Positions 49,595-59,019 of a stretch of 64,000 nucleotides of DNA are shown here, piece by piece; position 1 is the first letter of the stretch, and the number at the start of each line of letters is the position of its first letter. The stretch lies in assembly GCF_048595595.1 (NCBI RefSeq), contig NZ_CP184347.1. One strand, given 5' to 3'. The position numbers and the translations under genes were made by a program. This stretch comes from Bacteroides pyogenes_A. GTDB lineage: Bacteria > Bacteroidota > Bacteroidia > Bacteroidales > Bacteroidaceae. Below the pieces are notes generated by a model that ran no database searches, was not told the DNA's origin, and saw only the letters and a program-made list of their open reading frames with translations.

Positions 49595-50236
49595 ATGAAC
49601 GAACATTACGCTATTAATATCGGTCGCCAGTTGGGTAGCGGTGGAAGAGAGATAGGCGAGAAACTGGCTGCCCGTCTGGGAATCGGATTTTACGATAAAG
49701 AGCTGATAAATCTGGCTTCCCAAGAAAGCGGATTGTGCAAAGAGTTTTTTGAGAAAGCCGACGAAACAGCTTCTCAGGGAATTGTCGGCGGAGTGCTTGG
49801 AATGCGCTTCCCGTTTCTGAATGAGGTGGCGTTGCCTGCCGCCAATTGCCTGAGCAACGACGCTTTGTTTAAAGTGCAAAGCGATGTGATCAGAGATCTG
49901 GCGGCGAAAAAATCTTGCCTGTTTGTAGGGCGTTGTGCCGATTACATTCTAAGAGAGCATCCCCGCTGCGTCAATCTTTTCGTTTCGGCCCCTATGCAGC
50001 AACGTGTATCCCGTCTTTGCCGAATGCACGGAGTAGATGTGGAAACGGCCGAAGAGATGATAGAAAAGTCGGACAAAAAGCGTTCGGACTATTACAGCTA
50101 CTATAGCTATAACGTTTGGGGAGCGGCGTCAACCTATCACTTATGTATCGATTCTTCTTCTTTGGGTATTGAGGGGACGATAGATTTTCTCGAAGATTTT
50201 GTGATAAAGAAATTGAGGCTTGATACCGCCCGTTAA
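49595..50236 (+). CDS. cytidylate kinase-like family protein
   Basis: 213 residues from MNEHYAIN. The P-loop region reads INIGRQLGSGGREIGEKLAARLG, where GRQLGSGGREIG replaces a classical Walker A, as in the cytidylate-kinase-like family that is distinct from Cmk. FYDKELINLASQESG and CLFVGRCADYILREHPRCVNLFVSAP are further family segments. Nucleotide phosphotransfer is expected, but the acceptor of this family is not established. Appears monocistronic. Confidence 0.88.
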   Translation: MNEHYAINIGRQLGSGGREIGEKLAARLGIGFYDKELINLASQESGLCKEFFEKADETASQGIVGGVLGMRFPFLNEVALPAANCLSNDALFKVQSDVIRDLAAKKSCLFVGRCADYILREHPRCVNLFVSAPMQQRVSRLCRMHGVDVETAEEMIEKSDKKRSDYYSYYSYNVWGAASTYHLCIDSSSLGIEGTIDFLEDFVIKKLRLDTAR

Positions 50237-50626
50237 GTATGATCAGGCATTATATAGAATCAGGTTTCGATATGCAGAAAATCACCTGTGAATTTCGATG
50301 AATCGCAGATGCAACAGCGAGTTGCGGAAACGGAAGAGGTAGCAATCGCTCCCACTGGTTTGAAATACATGCCTTTGTCCGGATTTACGCAAGAGATGCC
50401 TGACGGTTGTGTAGGTCCGCGTTTTCATAACAGGCTGTTAGTGGTGCTATTCAACCCATTTTCCCTTTCCGACAGAATGTTACTTATGGATGCGATTTTT
50501 CCCTGAAAAAGAATATCGTTCGAACTTATTAATTATATTTGCAAGTCTAATAATAGACAATTAGCAAGCATAAAAGGATAGAAACTGATAAAAACAATAC
50601 TAACTTGTTTTAATTTTAAATAAACT
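50237..50626. other. intergenic region before mutA
   Basis: Holds the mutA promoter. A 72-codon open frame at 50288-50506 starts with GTG, has no recognisable motif and no promoter of its own; I do not call it a gene. Confidence 0.35.
50534..50541 (+). promoter_or_regulatory. -7 box for mutA-mutB
   Basis: TATATTTG about 86 bases upstream of the mutA start. The leader shows no cobalamin riboswitch. Confidence 0.55.
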
Positions 50627-52525
50627 ATGGCAGACAAAAAAGAAAAACTCTTCTCGGACTTTCCTTCCGTTTCTACCGAAAAGTGGATGGAAAAGGTGGT
50701 GGCCGACTTGAAAGGCGCTGATTATGAGAAGAAACTCGTTTGGAAAACGAACGAAGGATTTAAAGTAAAACCTTTCTACCGCAGGGAAGATTTGGAAGAT
50801 TTGAAAACAACCGAAGCTCTTCCCGGAGAGTTTCCGTATCTGAGAGGGACGAAGAAGAACAACAATGAGTGGCTGGTGCGTCAGGAGATTAGGGTAGAGT
50901 CTCCTAAAGAAGCTAACGCCAAGGCATTGGACATCTTGAATAAGGGTATCGATTCGCTCTCTTTTCACCTGAAAGCGAAAGAGTTGAATGCAGAATACAT
51001 TGAAACATTGCTGAAAGATATTCAGCCCGAATGTGTGGAATTGAATTTTTCTACCTGTCAGGGGCATGTGGTAGAACTTGCCGGTTTATTGGTGGCTTAT
51101 TTCCACCGGAAAGATTATGACCTGACGAAGCTGAAAGGTTCTGTGAACTACGATTTCTTTAACAAAATGCTGACTCGTGGCAAAGAGAGAGGGGATATAG
51201 TGCAGACTGCAAAAGCTTTGATGGAAGCCATACAGCCTCTTCCTTTCTATCGGGTACTGAATGTGAATGCCTTGTCGCTCAATAATGCGGGGGCATACAT
51301 TTCTCAGGAATTGGGTTATGCCCTGGCGTGGGGAAACGAATATATGAGCCAGCTGACCGAAGCCGGTCTTCCTGCCGCTGCGGTAGCCAAAAAGATCAAA
51401 TTCAATTTCGGTATCAGTTCCAATTACTTCCTTGAAATTGCTAAATTCCGTGCAGCACGAATGTTGTGGGCGAATATTGTTTCGGCGTATCATCCCGAAT
51501 GTCTGCGCGACTGTGAAAACAAGTCGCCTGATGGCGAATGCCGTTGCGCCTCGAAGATGGCGATTCATGCCGAAACATCTACTTTCAACCTGACGTTATT
51601 CGACGCGCATGTGAATTTGCTCCGCACGCAAACCGAAGCGATGAGCGCGGCGTTGGGCGGTGTGGACTCGATGACGGTGGTTCCGTTCGATAAAACCTAC
51701 GCTACTCCGGACGAGTTCTCCGAGCGTTTGGCACGCAATCAGCAGCTTCTGCTGAAAGAAGAATCTCATTTCGATAAAGTGATCGACCCGGCTGCGGGTT
51801 CTTATTATATTGAGAATCTGACAGTATCCATTGCCAAGCAGGCATGGGATTTGTTCCTTGCGGTCGAAGAAGCCGGAGGTTTCTATGCGGCATTGAAAGC
51901 AGGTACAGTTCAGGCGGCTGTGAACGAAAGCAACAAAGCCCGCCATAAAGCGGTGGCCCAGCGTCGAGAGATTTTGTTGGGAACCAATCAGTTCCCCAAC
52001 TTCAACGAAAAGGCAGGGGAGAAGCGTCCGGTAGAGCCCAAAGCTTGTTGCGGCGGGAAAGAAACATGCGAGAAAGATGTCGCCACACTTGTATTCGACC
52101 GTGCAGCCAGCGAATTTGAAGCGCTGCGTCTCGAAACCGAAATGTCGGGCAAACGTCCGAAGGCATTTATGCTTACCATCGGCAATCTGGCGATGAGACA
52201 GGCTCGTGCGCAATATTCATGCAACTTCCTGGCTTGTGCCGGTTACGAGGTAGTCGACAATCTCGGTTTCGAAACGGTGGAAGCGGGTGTGGAAGCTGCC
52301 ATGGCAGCCAAAGCGGATATCGTGGTGATTTGCTCCAGCGATGATGAATATGCGGAATACGCCATTCCTGCTTTCAAAGCATTGAACGGACGAGCCATGT
52401 TTATCGTGGCCGGTAACCCGGAATGTGCGGAAACGTTGAAAGCCGCCGGAATAGAGCATTTCATTCACGTACGCGTCAATGTGCTGGATACTTTGAAAGA
52501 GTTTAACGCCAAATTGCTGGGCTAA
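50627..52525 (+). CDS. mutA: methylmalonyl-CoA mutase small subunit
   Basis: 632-residue beta subunit of the heterodimeric mutase. It has the barrel domain (FNFGISSNYFLEIAKFRAARMLW, HAETSTFNLTLFDAHVNLLRTQTEAMSAALGGVDSMTVVPFD) and a C-terminal Rossmann-like domain (NFLACAGYEVVDNLGFETVEAG) that lacks the DxHxxG cobalamin motif, as expected for the structural, non-catalytic subunit. An insert near residues 470-490 with CCGGKETC is unusual-looking. Seventeen bases separate it from mutB. Confidence 0.96.
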   Translation: MADKKEKLFSDFPSVSTEKWMEKVVADLKGADYEKKLVWKTNEGFKVKPFYRREDLEDLKTTEALPGEFPYLRGTKKNNNEWLVRQEIRVESPKEANAKALDILNKGIDSLSFHLKAKELNAEYIETLLKDIQPECVELNFSTCQGHVVELAGLLVAYFHRKDYDLTKLKGSVNYDFFNKMLTRGKERGDIVQTAKALMEAIQPLPFYRVLNVNALSLNNAGAYISQELGYALAWGNEYMSQLTEAGLPAAAVAKKIKFNFGISSNYFLEIAKFRAARMLWANIVSAYHPECLRDCENKSPDGECRCASKMAIHAETSTFNLTLFDAHVNLLRTQTEAMSAALGGVDSMTVVPFDKTYATPDEFSERLARNQQLLLKEESHFDKVIDPAAGSYYIENLTVSIAKQAWDLFLAVEEAGGFYAALKAGTVQAAVNESNKARHKAVAQRREILLGTNQFPNFNEKAGEKRPVEPKACCGGKETCEKDVATLVFDRAASEFEALRLETEMSGKRPKAFMLTIGNLAMRQARAQYSCNFLACAGYEVVDNLGFETVEAGVEAAMAAKADIVVICSSDDEYAEYAIPAFKALNGRAMFIVAGNPECAETLKAAGIEHFIHVRVNVLDTLKEFNAKLLG

Positions 52526-52542
52526 CTAAAAACGACAACAAG

Positions 52543-54687
52543 ATGAGAAAAGATTTTAAAAACATCGATATATATGCCGCATTTCAGCCGATTAACGGGG
52601 CTGAATGGCAAAAGGCGAACGGTATTTCCGCAGATTGGAAAACACCCGAACACATTGAAGTGAAGCCTGTCTACACAAAAGAAGATTTGGAGGGCATGGA
52701 GCATCTGGACTATGCTGCCGGTATCCCTCCTTATCTTCGCGGTCCGTATTCTGTAATGTACACGCTTCGTCCCTGGACCATCCGCCAGTATGCCGGATTC
52801 TCTACGGCCGAAGAGTCGAACGCTTTCTATCGCCGTAATCTGGCTTCCGGACAGAAAGGTCTGTCGGTGGCTTTCGACTTGGCTACTCACCGCGGATACG
52901 ACCCCGACCACGAACGTGTGGTAGGCGACGTGGGTAAGGCCGGCGTGTCTATCTGTTCGCTGGAGAACATGAAGGTTTTGTTCGACGGTATCCCCTTGAG
53001 CAAGATGTCCGTGTCTATGACAATGAACGGAGCCGTGCTTCCGGTAATGGCTTTCTACATCAACGCCGGTCTCGAACAAGGCGCTAAGCTCGAAGAAATG
53101 GCGGGCACGATTCAGAACGATATTCTGAAAGAGTTCATGGTTCGTAACACCTATATCTATCCGCCTGCATTCTCGATGAAGATTATTTCGGATATATTCG
53201 AATATACATCGCAGAAGATGCCTAAGTTCAACTCGATCTCTATCTCCGGTTATCACATGCAGGAGGCGGGAGCTACGGCGGATATCGAGCTGGCTTATAC
53301 GTTATCCGACGGGCTTGAATATCTCCGTGCCGGTACGGCCGCAGGTATCGACATCGACGCGTTCGCGCCCCGTTTGTCTTTCTTCTGGGCCATTGGAACC
53401 AACCACTTTATGGAAATAGCCAAGATGCGTGCCGCGCGTATGTTGTGGGCGAAGATTGTGAAGCAGTTCAATCCGAAGAACCCCAAATCGCTGGCGTTGC
53501 GTACACACTCGCAGACTTCGGGTTGGTCGCTCACCGAGCAGGATCCGTTCAACAACGTAGGCCGTACCTGTATCGAGGCGATGGCTGCCGCTCTGGGACA
53601 TACGCAATCTTTGCACACCAATGCGCTGGATGAGGCCATTGCCCTGCCGACAGACTTCTCTGCACGTATTGCCCGTAATACGCAGATTTATATTCAGGAA
53701 GAAACGTATGTCTGCAAGAATGTCGATCCTTGGGGAGGTTCTTACTATGTAGAGGCTTTGACCAACGAACTGGCGCATAAAGCCTGGGAGCATATTCAGG
53801 AAATCGAGAAGCTCGGCGGTATGGCCAAAGCCATCGAAACCGGTCTGCCGAAGATGCGTATCGAAGAAGCGGCCGCACGCACGCAGGCACGTATCGATAG
53901 CGGCTCGCAAACCATTGTCGGTGTGAACAAATATCGTCTGGAGAAAGAGGCTCCGATCGATATTCTTGAGGTGGACAATACGGCGGTTCGTAAAGAGCAG
54001 ATCGAGAACTTGAAACGTCTGAAAGAAGGACGTAATCAAGCCGAAGTGGATAAAGCGCTGGCGGCTATAACCGAATGCGTCAAGACCGGCAAGGGCAATT
54101 TGCTGGAACTGGCGGTTGAGGCGGCTCATGTACGGGCTACGTTGGGAGAAATCTCTTCGGCCTGCGAAGAGGTGGTAGGACGTTATAAAGCAATAATCAG
54201 AACAATATCAGGTGTGTATTCTTCAGAAAGTAAAAACGACAGCGCTTTCAAGCGCGCGTGCGAACTGGCCGAGAAGTTTGCCAAGAAAGAGGGGCGTCAG
54301 CCTCGTATCATGATTGCCAAAATGGGGCAGGACGGCCACGACCGTGGCGCGAAAGTGGTAGCAACCGGTTATGCCGACTGTGGTTTCGACGTGGATATGG
54401 GCCCGTTGTTCCAAACTCCGGCGGAGGCTGCGCGCGAAGCGGTGGAGAACGACGTGCACGTGGTCGGCGTTTCTTCGTTGGCTGCCGGACATAAGACACT
54501 GGTTCCGCAGATTATCGAAGAGTTGAAGAAGCTGGGACGCGAAGACATCGTCGTCATTGCCGGCGGTGTAATCCCTGCACAAGATTATGATTTCTTGTAC
54601 AAAGCTGGTGTGGCTGCCATCTTCGGGCCCGGTACTCCCGTGGCTAAAGCAGCCTGCCAGATTCTGGAGATTCTGATGGACGAATAA
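52543..54687 (+). CDS. mutB: methylmalonyl-CoA mutase large subunit
   Basis: 714-residue catalytic subunit. Interconverts succinyl-CoA and (R)-methylmalonyl-CoA with adenosylcobalamin, the reaction that routes succinate to propionate in Bacteroides. N-terminal barrel with RPWTIRQYAGFSTAEESNAFYR and SFFWAIGTNHFMEIAKMRAARMLWA, and RTHSQTSGWSLTEQDPFNN. The C-terminal B12 domain contains the complete base-off motif Asp597-Gly-His599-Asp-Arg-Gly602. No chaperone (MeaB/ArgK) or epimerase gene follows in the window. Translation is probably coupled to mutA. Confidence 0.97.
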   Translation: MRKDFKNIDIYAAFQPINGAEWQKANGISADWKTPEHIEVKPVYTKEDLEGMEHLDYAAGIPPYLRGPYSVMYTLRPWTIRQYAGFSTAEESNAFYRRNLASGQKGLSVAFDLATHRGYDPDHERVVGDVGKAGVSICSLENMKVLFDGIPLSKMSVSMTMNGAVLPVMAFYINAGLEQGAKLEEMAGTIQNDILKEFMVRNTYIYPPAFSMKIISDIFEYTSQKMPKFNSISISGYHMQEAGATADIELAYTLSDGLEYLRAGTAAGIDIDAFAPRLSFFWAIGTNHFMEIAKMRAARMLWAKIVKQFNPKNPKSLALRTHSQTSGWSLTEQDPFNNVGRTCIEAMAAALGHTQSLHTNALDEAIALPTDFSARIARNTQIYIQEETYVCKNVDPWGGSYYVEALTNELAHKAWEHIQEIEKLGGMAKAIETGLPKMRIEEAAARTQARIDSGSQTIVGVNKYRLEKEAPIDILEVDNTAVRKEQIENLKRLKEGRNQAEVDKALAAITECVKTGKGNLLELAVEAAHVRATLGEISSACEEVVGRYKAIIRTISGVYSSESKNDSAFKRACELAEKFAKKEGRQPRIMIAKMGQDGHDRGAKVVATGYADCGFDVDMGPLFQTPAEAAREAVENDVHVVGVSSLAAGHKTLVPQIIEELKKLGREDIVVIAGGVIPAQDYDFLYKAGVAAIFGPGTPVAKAACQILEILMDE

Positions 54688-55271
54688 TAGGGCAACGTCG
54701 GACGCTCTGCCCCAAATGTAATGCTTCGGCAGGCAGAGCCCCGTACGTATATCTTTGCTGAGTCGCCCGGTAATGCTGCGTCATTGCCGGGCGACAGGCA
54801 TACTCTACGGCAAACATCAGTTTTGGTCGGCATGTGCCGCGACAAATAAGTGTGGGTGGGGAGGAGGAACTCTCTGCCCACACTTACTGTTAAAAAAGAA
54901 AAAACGGGCGTGCTTATGGTGAAATATTCTTATCTTTACCCCCATGCGTGCTTCCCCGCCTCCGGCTTTTGCCCCGTGTGCTGAGGAGAGGCGTGTTGTT
55001 TGTAACATGTTATATCTAATATATAATGTATATAACTCTGTATCCGAATTGTAGGCCTTTCACTTCTTTTAACCGTCAACATTTGGCGGTTCCGGATATT
55101 TGTATAACACACATGTAGACTTTTTGACGTACGCGCGCGCGAAGCCATCGCGGGTACGTCGCCTCATATTGCCGTCCTCGGCGGAGATCCCTGCATCCCT
55201 GCCGGGGACGTTTGCGTTTGTGCGCCCTGCTCGCGTAATTTATTTTTTAACCCCCTAAATACACAAGACTC
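54688..55271. other. intergenic region rich in inverted repeats
   Basis: No gene found. Contains a hairpin at 54762-54795, an AACCG...CGGTT hairpin near 55070-55090, and GACGTAC (55126-55132) with GTACGTC (55154-55160) enclosing a CG-alternating tract. The last could form a stem upstream of the fimbrillin-like gene. No clear -7 box. Confidence 0.5.
54762..54795. terminator. GC-rich hairpin after mutB
   Basis: GTCGCCCGGTAATG pairs with CATTGCCGGGCGAC (one G-U) around a 6-base loop. There is no T tract, so termination is only possible, not shown. Confidence 0.4.
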
Positions 55272-57665
55272 ATGAAACAGTATTTCATTGCAATCTGTAT
55301 CGTGCTGCTGGCCATGTCTTGCAGCGACGACTCAGGCAAGGGTTCTCTCCCTACGCCGCCTGCCCCGCCTGCTGAGGCGACTCTCACACTGATGATTCCC
55401 GGCTTCCGCTCCGCCTCCGAAACGCGGGCGGGCGTGCATGAGGAGCAGATAAGCGAAATCGACGTACTGCTGTTCCGCAACGTATCCGGCACGGAGCGTG
55501 TTGCCGCCATGCTCACGGTTCCGGCTACTTCGCTTCACGGCACGAGTACTCCGGGTGAGGCGAGGCTCACAACGAGCATCCCTGCGGGAGAATACTCTCG
55601 CTTGGCACTGGTGGTGAATGCCCATACGGAACTGACCGCTGCCGGCATCACCGCCACCTCTCCCGGCTCTTCCTACACCGACCTGCGGAAAGTGCAAACC
55701 TCCGGGCGTTACGGCAACCTCGGGTTCGGACCGGACAAGACCATCGCCATGTACGGCGAGTACGCCCCCACGGGCGGCATCAAGATCGAGGCGGGCGTAC
55801 CGAAAGTCTTCCCCGGCACGGTCGGGCTTATCCGCTCGATGGCGCGGGTGGACTTCGTGAATCAGGAGACTTCGCCGGACTTCGAGCCTAAGGCGGTATT
55901 CTTCAACAACGTGGCCGGGAACGGTGCGGTATATGTAGCCCCGACGGCTTACGGTGTCGATTTGGATGCAGGTAGCGGCGGCAGCGGCTACCTTTCGCCT
56001 ACATTGCCCACGTCCCCTCTGTCGCAGGCTTCCGGCAGCGATGGCTCTAACGGCTTATTTATCGAATGGGGCCATCAGGCGCACACTTACTACCTGTACG
56101 AACAGCCCGCCTCAGGCCCTTCCGCCCTCAGCTATCTGGGCATCACTCGCCCGCGCATTGTGCTCAGGGGTAATTACAAAGGGCAGAACACGTGGTATCC
56201 CATCGACTTCACTTGGGACGGGGTAAAGGGTGGCGGAGCGGCTCCCTACACCAAAGGCACACCCATGCCCATCCTTCGCAACCATCGCTACATCTTCACC
56301 ATCAAGGAGGTGAAGGGGCCGGGCTACCTAACGTGGGAGAAAGCTTTCACCGCTCCCGAGATACTGGCCAACCAGAGTTCGCCCCTCACCATCGAGACGC
56401 ACGTGATAGACGAGGCATACACCGACGTAACGTTCAACAATCAAGGCTTCCTTGCCGTGTCGCGCACGTTGATGACACTCAAAGGGAAGAAAACCACTGC
56501 GAGCACGGACAATAAGGTAGAGGTACTGACCAACGTTGCGGGCGGATTTCGTGTGCAGTCGTTCAACAACAATGGCACGGACGTACCTGCGGGAGGTTGG
56601 CTACGTCCGAGCATGGTCAGCGGTGCGGCGAACAGCAACCAAACCGTGCAGGCGATTACCAACGGCGTGGGAAAGAAAAAAGGCTACTTGGAAGTGCGTG
56701 CCGGGCGGCTGTATACGAAAGTGAATGTGGAGCAGATTTGGAAAGCGCCTTTGGAACTCGTGGCGGAGTATAATCTTGCGGGAGGATATCAGTATGGTTC
56801 TTCTTTCAGTTCTTCTGATTTTCTCGGCGTTATTCCCACCTCTGCCCAGACCGACTCACAGCTTCGTTGGGCTGTGAACCATAATAACGACCAAAGCGGT
56901 TATTACAATTGGTATGTTTGTAAAGGTATAACCCATCCAGATTGTAATCCCGATGGCAAGAATCTATTCAGCGATGCTTTTTTCACCACAGGTGCAGGCA
57001 AAGGATACCATTTGCCTTCAGGTCCGGAATTGGGATGTATTTTCCCCTCTGCTTCTTCTGTTCAGTTTAATGTTCCGGGCTATGTGCCCAATATTAACGA
57101 GGCTATTGAGTTTGGTGATGTTAAGATGACTTTCATATCTGATTATTTGACACCGGGATTTGCTGTTGAGGGTTTTCCTCCCGATTACCGTCTTTGTTAC
57201 AGCTTGCGCTTTAAGCAGGGAAGAATGCAATTTGAACCAGATTTCCCCCTTGCCCCGGACAATAGTATGGCCTGCGCTTACCGTTATGAAATAGGAGGTC
57301 TTACCGATAACGACCATGCTACGGGACATTTGAAAGTACAATGCGTTTTCGTGGGTGATATGGATCCTTTGCCTGATCTACGGATGGTAATTGCCCGTGA
57401 AGATTGGTGGGAGGCTCAGGCTGCCATTCCTGGCAGAGTCGTCACTCGTATGTTTCCTGCGGCTGAAGTGATTGAAATTCCTGCTAAACCACAAGACGCC
57501 TCTGGTAGACTCTCAGGCCTCAGCAATGCTTATTTTTTGTCGGGTTCCGAATCCCAAGATTTCAGCGATTCATTTGGCGCAGGGTATTTCGATCGCAACG
57601 CCGTATTCTCTTACATTGGCACCAAGGAGGCTGGTATTTCATTACGTCTCTTTGCTGATGAATGA
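55272..57665 (+). CDS. fimbrillin-like surface lipoprotein, mosaic
   Basis: 797 residues. Lipoprotein signal ends LAMSC followed by SDDSGKG. The N-terminal half shows the fimbrillin (Mfa1/FimA-type) pattern: EISEIDVLLFRN, IPAGEYSRLALVVNAHTEL, and PFG/RSMARVDFVN. This suggests a fimbrial or tip subunit that is polymerised after protease processing. After about residue 500 the protein changes to a different domain (LRWAVNHNNDQSGYYNWYVCKG, GKGYHLPSGPELGCIFP) that I do not place. DNA composition changes at the same point: 37 of 60 G+C at 55681-55740 but 25 of 60 at 57061-57120. A recombined 3' end is likely. No FimB/Mfa2 partner nearby. Confidence 0.7.
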   Translation: MKQYFIAICIVLLAMSCSDDSGKGSLPTPPAPPAEATLTLMIPGFRSASETRAGVHEEQISEIDVLLFRNVSGTERVAAMLTVPATSLHGTSTPGEARLTTSIPAGEYSRLALVVNAHTELTAAGITATSPGSSYTDLRKVQTSGRYGNLGFGPDKTIAMYGEYAPTGGIKIEAGVPKVFPGTVGLIRSMARVDFVNQETSPDFEPKAVFFNNVAGNGAVYVAPTAYGVDLDAGSGGSGYLSPTLPTSPLSQASGSDGSNGLFIEWGHQAHTYYLYEQPASGPSALSYLGITRPRIVLRGNYKGQNTWYPIDFTWDGVKGGGAAPYTKGTPMPILRNHRYIFTIKEVKGPGYLTWEKAFTAPEILANQSSPLTIETHVIDEAYTDVTFNNQGFLAVSRTLMTLKGKKTTASTDNKVEVLTNVAGGFRVQSFNNNGTDVPAGGWLRPSMVSGAANSNQTVQAITNGVGKKKGYLEVRAGRLYTKVNVEQIWKAPLELVAEYNLAGGYQYGSSFSSSDFLGVIPTSAQTDSQLRWAVNHNNDQSGYYNWYVCKGITHPDCNPDGKNLFSDAFFTTGAGKGYHLPSGPELGCIFPSASSVQFNVPGYVPNINEAIEFGDVKMTFISDYLTPGFAVEGFPPDYRLCYSLRFKQGRMQFEPDFPLAPDNSMACAYRYEIGGLTDNDHATGHLKVQCVFVGDMDPLPDLRMVIAREDWWEAQAAIPGRVVTRMFPAAEVIEIPAKPQDASGRLSGLSNAYFLSGSESQDFSDSFGAGYFDRNAVFSYIGTKEAGISLRLFADE

Positions 57666-58253
57666 ACAATCAAAGACGACGCATTGTCGCCTTGCGGACT
57701 TGACGCACTCCTCTGTTCCCCACCCTTCGGAAGTGGAAATTTGAAAAGAGGAACTTAAGGCAAAAGAGAAAAGGCACGTAAAATACCCGCAGGGGTGCGA
57801 AAGGATCATCGTCGCCCGGTGCCGAAGGGGGTTGGCACCGGAACGACGGATGGGGAGGGAAGGCTGTCGTAAGGGAATCCGGCAGCCGGGGAGGAACTGA
57901 GGAAGAAGGCGCACGCCCCCTTAGCGGGAAGTATCGTTGCTCGTGGAGACAGGTAAAGGCGATATGCTTTTCTTGCAGGGGCCTTAGCGTGAAACAATGA
58001 TTGCTCGCGGAGAGATAACAGAACGCCTGAATAGTTATAAATGATTACAAAAAGAGAATCCCGCCCGCCCGCTGCGGACAAAGGCGATGCCAAGGTCGGA
58101 CTTAGAGGACATCAAAGTCCGACTTAGGCGATGTCAAAGTCCGACTTCGGCATGGTCAAAGTCCTACTTTGACAATCCCCCCTCAGGAAGCTGTCTGGGG
58201 TATGTCCGGGAGTGTGTGCGGGCTATTGTCTAACCTTTAATAATTTATTACAA
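57666..58253. other. intergenic region with a 22-bp repeat array
   Basis: About 590 GC-rich bases without a convincing gene. The repeat array at 58091-58178 is the only structure I can define. Confidence 0.4.
58091..58178. repeat. four-unit 22-bp tandem repeat
   Basis: Units start at 58091, 58113, 58135 and 58157, each beginning CAAAGTC or CAAGGTC. Each holds an 11-base near-palindrome AAGTCsGACTT followed by about 9-11 variable bases. The sequence just before (GGACAAAGGCGATGC) looks like a decayed fifth unit. Lies 76 bases before the HU-like gene. Confidence 0.85.
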
Positions 58254-58790
58254 ATGTTATTCTTCAAGAAACAGAAGGCACAGATGAAAGGAAAACCTGT
58301 GAAGTATTATCCTCAAGTCGTAACGGTGGGGAAAGCCGCCGACACGCAGGAAGTGGCGCGCCGAATTGCGCGCGAGAGTACCTTATCGCCGGCGGACGTG
58401 CACGCCGTTATCCGTGCGCTGCCGAAGGTGATGTCGCAAATCATGTCCGAAGGCCGGAGCGTGAGCCTCGACGGGCTGGGCTCGTTTCGCTACACGGGCG
58501 TGGTGGGCAAGACGGTGGATCGCGCCGAGGACGTGAGCGCGGACTTGTTTACAAGCATTCGCGTACGTTTCACCCCCGCCCGTGAACGGCGGGACTTGGG
58601 GGCGGGCTACACCCGCGCCTTGGTGGGGAACATCAGTTTCACCGAATGGCAGGGGAAAACGGCTAAACCGAATCCGGACAGTGGAACTTCGGGAACATCG
58701 CCGGGCGGAGAAGGCACGCCGGGGGGGAAGCACACCCGGCGGCGAGGCTCCCGATCCGGCGGGCTGACGGGAAATGCCGGGGCGGTATGA
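58254..58790 (+). CDS. HU-like (HU-HIG type) DNA-binding protein
   Basis: 178 residues from MLFFKKQKAQ (an earlier in-frame Met at 58212 gives no extra domain). The HU/IHF-like fold covers residues 10-125: KPVKYYPQVV, VARRIARESTLSPADVHAVIRALPKVMSQIMSEGRSVSLDGLGSFRYTG, and FTPARERRDL. This is the Bacteroides HU-HIG variant, often found next to surface loci. The C-terminal tail (NPDSGTSGTSPGGEGTPGG, then RRRGSRSGG) is disordered and basic, and may add DNA contacts. DNA is very GC-rich compared with the core genes. The function is unknown beyond DNA binding. Confidence 0.82.
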   Translation: MLFFKKQKAQMKGKPVKYYPQVVTVGKAADTQEVARRIARESTLSPADVHAVIRALPKVMSQIMSEGRSVSLDGLGSFRYTGVVGKTVDRAEDVSADLFTSIRVRFTPARERRDLGAGYTRALVGNISFTEWQGKTAKPNPDSGTSGTSPGGEGTPGGKHTRRRGSRSGGLTGNAGAV

Positions 58791-58871
58791 CAGGCAGCCT
58801 GCCGACACGAGAAGCATCGCTCAGGGGGGGAGCGATACGGTGGCTGAGGCGCCTATGGGGATGCCGTCCCG

Positions 58872-58894
58872 GCTCCGCAAGCGGAGCGTTTTCC
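58872..58894 (+). terminator. terminator after HU-like gene
   Basis: CTCCG-CAAG-CGGAG stem-loop, extended by G-C pairs, followed by TTTTCC. Confidence 0.6.
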
Positions 58895-58977
58895 TTTTCT
58901 CTCCATAAGGGGGTGTTTTCTCCCTGTGCATCGGCTTTTTATCCCCCTCCGATGGAGGCGGTACAAAATAAATGATG

Positions 58978-58985
58978 TACCTTTG
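58978..58985 (+). promoter_or_regulatory. -7 box for topB
   Basis: TACCTTTG, 35 bases before the chosen topB start, within the longer open frame beginning at 58972. Confidence 0.6.
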
Positions 58986-59019
58986 CAACCGACAGTCAGC
59001 AGTAAAAACAGAAAGGAAG

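Noticed and set aside
50288..50506. 72-codon frame before mutA
   Set aside because: GTG start, no promoter, no recognisable motif, and it ends just before the mutA promoter.
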